This document shows positions 7,451 to 11,649 of a DNA stretch of 11,649 bases, in pieces. Below the pieces are notes generated by a model that was not told where the DNA came from, made no database searches, and saw only the letters and a program-made list of their open reading frames with translations. Source of the stretch: Cudoniella acicularis. Its lineage: Eukaryota; Ascomycota; Leotiomycetes; Helotiales; Helotiaceae. The DNA lies in NCBI GenBank assembly GCA_013054445.1, contig JAAMPI010001668.1:1-11649 (forward strand). Direction: 5' to 3'. The stretch's first letter is position 1. Each line of letters opens with the position of its first letter. The position numbers were made by a program, and so were the translations under genes.

Positions 7451-8455
7451 ATGGCGCCTCTTATTACTCTTCTTTCGGGCTTAGCAAGCGCATCACTTGC
7501 TCTTGCTTCTATCTCTCCTATTCCTGCACCCTCCCACGATACTTATAATCTTAAAGACGATTCCGACGATACGCCACTCCCCCTCGTAATCTGGCATGGC
7601 TTAGGAGACAACTATGCAGCAGAAGGTCTTGCTTCTGTAGCAAAACTCGCCGACTCCGTCCATCCAGGAACATATACCTACATAATTCGCATCGACGATG
7701 ATGCTTCCGCCGACCGAACCGCCACCTTCTTTGGCAACCTAACACTCCAAATGGAGAAGGTTTGCGCCGACCTAGCCGCCGACCCTATCCTCTCGACGGC
7801 GCCAGCAGTTGATGCGCTTGGGTTCTCACAAGGTGGCCAGTTTTTGAGAGGTTATATTGAGAGATGCAACAACCCGCCAGTGAGAAGCTTGGTGACGTTT
7901 GGGAGTCAGCATAATGGTATCTCCGAGTTTCAGCAGTGTGGTGCTATGGATTGGGTGTGTAAGGGTGCTCAGGGACTACTGAGGTCGAATACCTGGTCCT
8001 CTTTCGTCCAGAACAGACTTGTGCCTGCTCAATATTTCCGTGACCCAAATCAGATCGAAGAATATCTCGAATATTCCAATTTCCTTGCGGATGTCAACAA
8101 CGAAAGGAAGGTGAAGAACCAGACCTACAAGGAGAATCTGGAGAAGTTGGAGAGGTTTGTGATGTATCTCTTTGAGGATGACACTACTGTCATTCCCAAA
8201 GAGACAGGCTGGTTCGCGGATGTCAACGGAACGGATGTTACCCTTTTGAGAGAGCGGGAGATCTACAAGGAGGATTGGCTTGGGTTGAAGACCTTGGATA
8301 AAAAGGGAGCACTGAAGTTTGAGGTCACAGAAGGACCTCATATGCAATTGAGTGAGGAGCTATTGAAGAAGGTATTTAAAGCTAATTATGGCCCCATCGG
8401 AAGGAGCTTTAAGGACGTGTCGGATTCTCAGTATCCTTGGCGTGAGGATTTGTGA
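7451..8455 (+). CDS. PPT1: Palmitoyl-protein thioesterase 1 (lysosomal/vacuolar)
   Basis: An intronless gene of 334 aa, close to the usual family length. The ATG at 7451 sits in a strong CACCATGGCG context; the frame is open further upstream, but that part is leader sequence. Residues 1-22 form a signal peptide (hydrophobic LITLLSGLASASLALAS). The alpha/beta-hydrolase core begins LPLVIWHGLGDNY (43-55). The nucleophile elbow is GFSQG with Ser126, and the oxyanion and core region includes RSLVTFGSQHNGI. Asp244 in FEDDTTVIP and His297 in EGPHMQLS complete the Ser-Asp-His triad in the expected order and spacing. Three N-glycosylation sequons (N96, N223, N259) fit a secretory-route enzyme. It removes thioester-linked palmitate from S-acylated proteins during lysosomal or vacuolar turnover. 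In fission yeast a PPT1-like domain is fused to a dolichol-pyrophosphate phosphatase; here it stands alone. Identification is secure. Confidence 0.95.
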   Translation: MAPLITLLSGLASASLALASISPIPAPSHDTYNLKDDSDDTPLPLVIWHGLGDNYAAEGLASVAKLADSVHPGTYTYIIRIDDDASADRTATFFGNLTLQMEKVCADLAADPILSTAPAVDALGFSQGGQFLRGYIERCNNPPVRSLVTFGSQHNGISEFQQCGAMDWVCKGAQGLLRSNTWSSFVQNRLVPAQYFRDPNQIEEYLEYSNFLADVNNERKVKNQTYKENLEKLERFVMYLFEDDTTVIPKETGWFADVNGTDVTLLREREIYKEDWLGLKTLDKKGALKFEVTEGPHMQLSEELLKKVFKANYGPIGRSFKDVSDSQYPWREDL

Positions 8456-9006
8456 TACTATTCATTACTTGTAGGATAGGCTTAGGCACTTGGCGTTTTG
8501 TATGTAACAATCAGTCTTTTCGGATCCTCGCTCTGAAGCTTTCATTGCTACATGATATAAGAATCAAGCAATGTCTCCAAAAATATATATGCAGTTCACA
8601 TCTCGGCCATTAACCAGAAATATCTTATCATTCACTAAGTAAAATTCGGTATCGCATAAGGTCGAGGGCCATGCTGTCAAGCATGCTTCATCATAACAAC
8701 TCTTCACATGTAAGCGTGAATATAAGCTGGAAGGGAAAGAGTAGAAAACTGCGAACAGAGAACTTTCTCATATATCTCGCAAGTTAATCATTTAGCCATC
8801 CGCTGGGAATTTCGTATGATTGGGTGGCCACATAACATATTGCCATCTTAGGCTTTGCGGCAGGTGATCTCAAACGAGAGGATATTGCCATTTTTTTATA
8901 AACTCCACCAAACTCCTCTTCTAGGGTCTACAGAAGCGTGTGGTCGTATCCCTAACACAATACTCCAAAACACCAAGCAATGTACCATCGAGACAGCCAT
9001 TATCCT
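8456..9006. other. Convergent 3' intergenic region (PPT1 and CIC1-type gene)
   Basis: Two genes converge on this 551-bp interval, so it should hold both 3' UTRs and terminators. It is AT-rich, with TATATAT-like stretches near 8582-8591 and short poly-T near 8892-8897. A 10-bp palindrome AAGCATGCTT lies at 8679-8688. A + strand open frame begins at 8855 but is the reverse of the next gene over most of its length. No RNA gene recognised. Confidence 0.5.
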
Positions 9007-10268
9007 CTATGCTTTAACCGCACGCTTGCCCTTCTTTGCTTTCTTGGTCGACTTTGGCACCTCATCCACCACATCCTTAGCGGCTTCCTCTTTCTGCCTC
9101 TTCAAAGTCTCTTTTCTCAATGCAATCTCCTTGTCCAACTTATCGTCGTTGCTCTCAACGAGCTTCTGCTTCTTGGCCTTAAATTTCTCCATTTTTTGCT
9201 CTCCAGCTGGCTCGATTCCTTTTCTCTTCTTCTCATCATCACCCCGGTCAATTGCCTTCCTCTTCTTTCCTACGTTGGCCTGGGCAATTTCTTGTGCCTG
9301 ATCTTCATTCAAAACATCCTTTTCGTCGACCCAAAGTTCGTCCGCCAACCAGATGGGTAATGCCGCAGAGTGCTCTCCCTTGATGTGCAGGCCCTTGACA
9401 CCCCTCCATTTCTGTGGCACGTGCTTCTCAATTAGAGCATTGGCAACGGCCTCGACATTCTCAGCAAGTTTTTGTGCGTCCCAGTTGGCGTATCCGATCT
9501 TGACAGAGGTGGATGCTGATGGTGACAAATGAACGAGGGTACCTTCTAGCGCTTTTTCAATTTCCTTGGCAATGGCTTTTGGTGATGCAGCATCTCGCGG
9601 CTCATCACCCTTCGTTCTTGTAACACGCTTCCCGTCCGCTCGTGGTGCAGCCGCTGCAATATTTATTGGTAAAGGTCGTTTGCTGGTTCCCTTGTACAAA
9701 GTTTTCCCCAGAAGTTTTGGCAATCCTACAATGATTCTGTCATCGGCGAGAAAGATGTCAGATTCAGCCTTGAGCTTCCTCTGAGCTTCATATTGAGTCC
9801 ACTTCTTCTTGATCTTTGTAATTCCAACAACGCGATTGATTCTGGAAGAAAGCTCGGCTGGGAATGCTGGGGAAGTAACAATATCTTTATATGTCCGCTG
9901 AGGATCCGAGGTAATCAGGCAAATGGTCGAACTTGGAGAAGAGTTGAGAGAGTGGGGAGTTGCTATCCTGGCAGGCTTCAATCGTTTTTTGTCAACAATG
10001 TGCTTCTTGGTCGACAGAATGAGCCAAATAGGATCAAAGTTCTCTTCATCGTCGGCGTCTGCGAGCAGACTTTTCTTTTCTTCAGATTTCACCGCTTCGG
10101 TCTCGGCGCTGCTTAGATGTTTTAATAAAGCCTTTGAGGCTTTCAAGACCTGTGAAAGTTTAGCATAGGCTAGAAGAAAAGTTTTGAAGTGCGCACCTGG
10201 GCATCATTGAGTTGGTATGGCGAGCCATTTTCGACCTTAGTGGTCAAGACGGTTGATGTTGACGCCAT
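9007..10268 (-). CDS. CIC1: Ribosomal-L1-domain nucleolar protein, Cic1/Utp30 family (60S ribosome biogenesis)
   Basis: Exon 1 is 10197-10268 and exon 2 is 9007-10149. The 47-bp intron has an unusual GTGCGC donor, a GCTAAAC branch-like site and a CACAG acceptor. The 404-aa protein starts MASTSTVLTTKVENGSPYQL and the splice yields NDAQ|VLKASKALLKHL, the conserved opening helix of the family. Residues about 25-265 form the ribosomal L1-like fold, including NFDPIWLILSTKKHI, the ITKIKKKW segment, FLADDRIIVGLPKLLGKTLY (the most diagnostic stretch) and VKIGYANWDAQKLAENVEAV. The tail from about 300 is a long Lys/Glu coiled-coil-like region ending in KKAKKGKRAVKA, suitable for nucleolar targeting and RNA binding. 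Yeast Cic1 (Nsa3) and Utp30 bind pre-rRNA in early pre-ribosomes. The Lys-rich tail and length favour Cic1 over the shorter Utp30, but paralogue assignment is inferred. Confidence 0.88.
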
Positions 10269-11335
10269 TGGTGCAACTTGTGCTTTTGCAGTATCGCAAC
10301 TTTTTTTGAAAAGTGCTGTTCGCTTTTTTCGAGGTCGGAGGTAGAGGCTTCAAAGGACCGACAATGCGCTATTCCTTTTTAGGCGACCCCTCCTTCCAAG
10401 TTCTTTGACTCTCTCACCATTCTCTCCGCGCAGGACACATCACCAGTACTATTATTTCTAATTTAGATCTCTCTTTAGATGAAGCAGATCAAATCATGGG
10501 ATTTTTCGAGAACAAAGATTTTAAAGAAGTATCGAATTTATTCTAAGTCAAGCACGTGATGGTTTGCACAATAGCACAAAATGCGGGGGAGTCTGATATC
10601 GCTTTTATGCTTCAGTCACACCGCCTTTCACTTGCAAAGAATCATATGCTCGCGCCCCATAGAAAGGCTCCATTTGGGTGAAATTCTTCCTGCGGGTGAA
10701 GTGGATTTATGAAGAGAAAAGCCGAGGATGAAATAAGCTGCCGATGTATGAGACCCGATTTGTCTCGGCGGGCGCGTAGGAGTAGCGTGTTGGGTGTAGG
10801 ACCGTGATAGAGGAGGCTGGGATGCGTGCTGCGCTCGCGAGAAACGCGAAAGAAATCTGGATGCACCAAAGTAATTATACTTGGAGTAGAACAAAATCAA
10901 TTGAGGAAAAATCCTATTGCAATGCATTAATAAAATTCAAGGCTTCACTTCTTTGCTGCATTCACCATAGAAAAAAAAAACAGATACGATTACAAAGTGT
11001 TTTCAAAAATTGGTCTGGCTCATGCACGTCACGTACTGGAACTCCAGGGATCTTGCGGGCAGAATACCTAAGCGAAGCTAGCTAAGTTCCATCGCGAAGA
11101 GACGCGTTCTTCCCAGCAAAGATCTTGCACAAGCTCGACCGTCTTCGTGACCTTCAAAACCTTCTTCTTCCTCTCTACTCTTATGGATATTCCGATCTGA
11201 CTTTCATTATCCAATCCCCCCTACACAGCGTTTAATTCAAGCTTTATCAAAGCAGACTAGTCGCGTCCTGTCGCGCTCTGATATATACCCTCGGAAGCCT
11301 GACTTTGGCGTTGGAACACTTGCTGGCCAACTGCT
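10269..11335. promoter_or_regulatory. Long divergent promoter region (CIC1-type gene and FHA-like gene)
   Basis: This 1.07-kb interval separates two genes that start away from each other and contains no convincing gene. Directly upstream of the CIC1-type gene are T-rich tracts (10300-10335). An E-box, CACGTG at 10553-10558 (ATCACGTG on the - strand, the Cbf1-type core), lies mid-region. Toward the right gene are an SCB-like CGCGAAA at 10845-10851, an A10 run at 10971-10980, a CACGTCACGT element at 11025-11034 (TGACGTG on the - strand, CRE half-site-like), an MCB ACGCGT at 11102-11107 and a TATATA at 11282-11287. Open frames here are short and overlap one another on opposite strands. Confidence 0.5.
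11102..11107. promoter_or_regulatory. MCB element (ACGCGT) upstream of the FHA-like gene
   Basis: An exact MluI cell-cycle box sits 229 bp before the start codon of the right-edge gene. In yeasts this site is bound by MBF and drives G1/S transcription; budding yeast TOS4 is a known SBF/MBF-type target. It supports, but does not prove, the Tos4-like assignment of the downstream gene. Confidence 0.4.
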
Positions 11336-11649
11336 ATGATGGACTCATCTCCTAGCAAGATGAATGCTCGATCGAGTATCCCTCCTGTCGCGGGTGTCAA
11401 AAGACCGGCTCCAACACTACTTCCTGCCTTCGAACCACTCTCTTCCTCGCCAGGTTTCCCCCGGCCTTTCAAGAGGCAAGCTCGATCATCACCCTCCGGA
11501 CGAGATGCAGCATACCAAAAATATCCTACCCCAATACCAACCTCCACAACTGGGATTCTCTCCTCTTCTCCACCACGCGTCGAAGGCGACCTTCTCTTCA
11601 CCGAACTCAATCCTCAGTCTCAGAAAGAGCTCCACTCTCTGCAGTACCT
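11336..11649 (+). CDS. 5' end of a Tos4-like FHA-domain regulator, with an apparent frame break (partial)
   Basis: The ATG at 11336 (a second ATG follows at once at 11339) opens a frame that continues to the right edge. Its first 81 residues include VKRPAPTLLPAFEPLSSSPG, FPRPFKRQ and KYPTPIPTSTTGILSSSPP. I recall this Ser/Pro-rich N-terminus from fungal proteins carrying a downstream FHA domain (Tos4/Plm2-like). After the CGC codon at 11576 the frame becomes unconvincing (VEGDLLFTELNPQ). From 11578 the -1 frame reads RPSLHRTQSSVSERAPLSAV, which fits the expected continuation and is open to base 11649. So the window seems to lack one base or have two extra near 11575-11580, for example a duplicated CG within CGCG. 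The FHA domain itself would lie beyond the window. Family assignment is from memory of the pattern and is moderate at best; a sequencing error is as likely as a real mutation. Confidence 0.45.
   Translation, partial: MMDSSPSKMNARSSIPPVAGVKRPAPTLLPAFEPLSSSPGFPRPFKRQARSSPSGRDAAYQKYPTPIPTSTTGILSSSPPRVEGDLLFTELNPQSQKELHSLQY

Noticed and set aside
8855..9360. + strand open frames rich in Leu, Phe and Ser
   Set aside because: They are the reverse of the Lys/Glu-rich tail of the CIC1-type gene; hydrophobic antisense of charged coding sequence is a known artefact.
10628..11085. Short open frames on both strands in the divergent promoter
   Set aside because: They overlap on opposite strands, have no start context or motif, and contain poly-A-derived lysines.
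11257..11610. 117-residue - strand open frame
   Set aside because: It is antisense to the right-edge gene, whose + strand frame has the recognisable Ser/Pro-rich N-terminus.
1..11649. tRNA, rRNA, CRISPR array, intact transposon or secondary-metabolite cluster
   Set aside because: I scanned by eye for tRNA B-box-like sequence, regular spaced repeats, terminal repeats and synthase or transposase motifs on both strands and found none outside coding regions that held up.

Overview
The window looks like a gene-dense nuclear segment of a filamentous ascomycete (Pezizomycotina; a leotiomycete is plausible, but that is a guess from similarity of style, not a search). Reasons: spliced genes with short introns (47-63 bp, one of 154 bp), GT..AG borders, CTRAC-type branch sites 10-15 nt before the acceptor, CACC-ATG or similar start contexts, intergenic spaces of 0.3-1.6 kb, and seven protein genes on both strands of which several belong to conserved fungal families. 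No bacterial operon signals, tRNA, rRNA or CRISPR array were found.

Layout from left to right. 1-825 (+): 3' end of an unrecognised gene with one 51-bp intron. 1131-2015 (-): a small-exon/large-exon gene for an F-box-like protein of unknown function. 2016-3300: about 1.3 kb without a gene, holding degenerate tandem repeats and a strong purine bias on the + strand. 3665-4784 (-): four-exon Pom33/Tts1/TMEM33-family ER and nuclear-pore membrane protein, including a 16-nt internal exon; its 3' UTR carries a strong G-quadruplex motif on the mRNA strand. 5651-7037 (-): three-exon cyclin subunit of the RNA polymerase II CTD kinase (Ctk2/Lsc1 type). 7451-8455 (+): intronless secreted/lysosomal (vacuolar) palmitoyl-protein thioesterase, divergent from the cyclin gene. 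9007-10268 (-): two-exon ribosomal-L1-domain nucleolar ribosome-biogenesis factor (Cic1/Utp30 family). 11336-11649 (+): 5' end of a gene resembling fungal Tos4-like FHA-domain regulators, with an apparent reading-frame break near its residue 81 and MCB/SCB-like cell-cycle elements upstream.

The genes are housekeeping functions from different pathways (transcription elongation kinase, ER/nuclear envelope shape, lysosomal protein depalmitoylation, 60S ribosome assembly, possibly G1/S control). Nothing shows that they act as one system; no secondary-metabolite cluster, defence island or intact transposon is visible. The most unusual items are the purine-skewed repeat-bearing spacer at 2.3-3.3 kb, the 16-nt exon, the 3'-UTR G-quadruplex motif and the frame break at the right edge.
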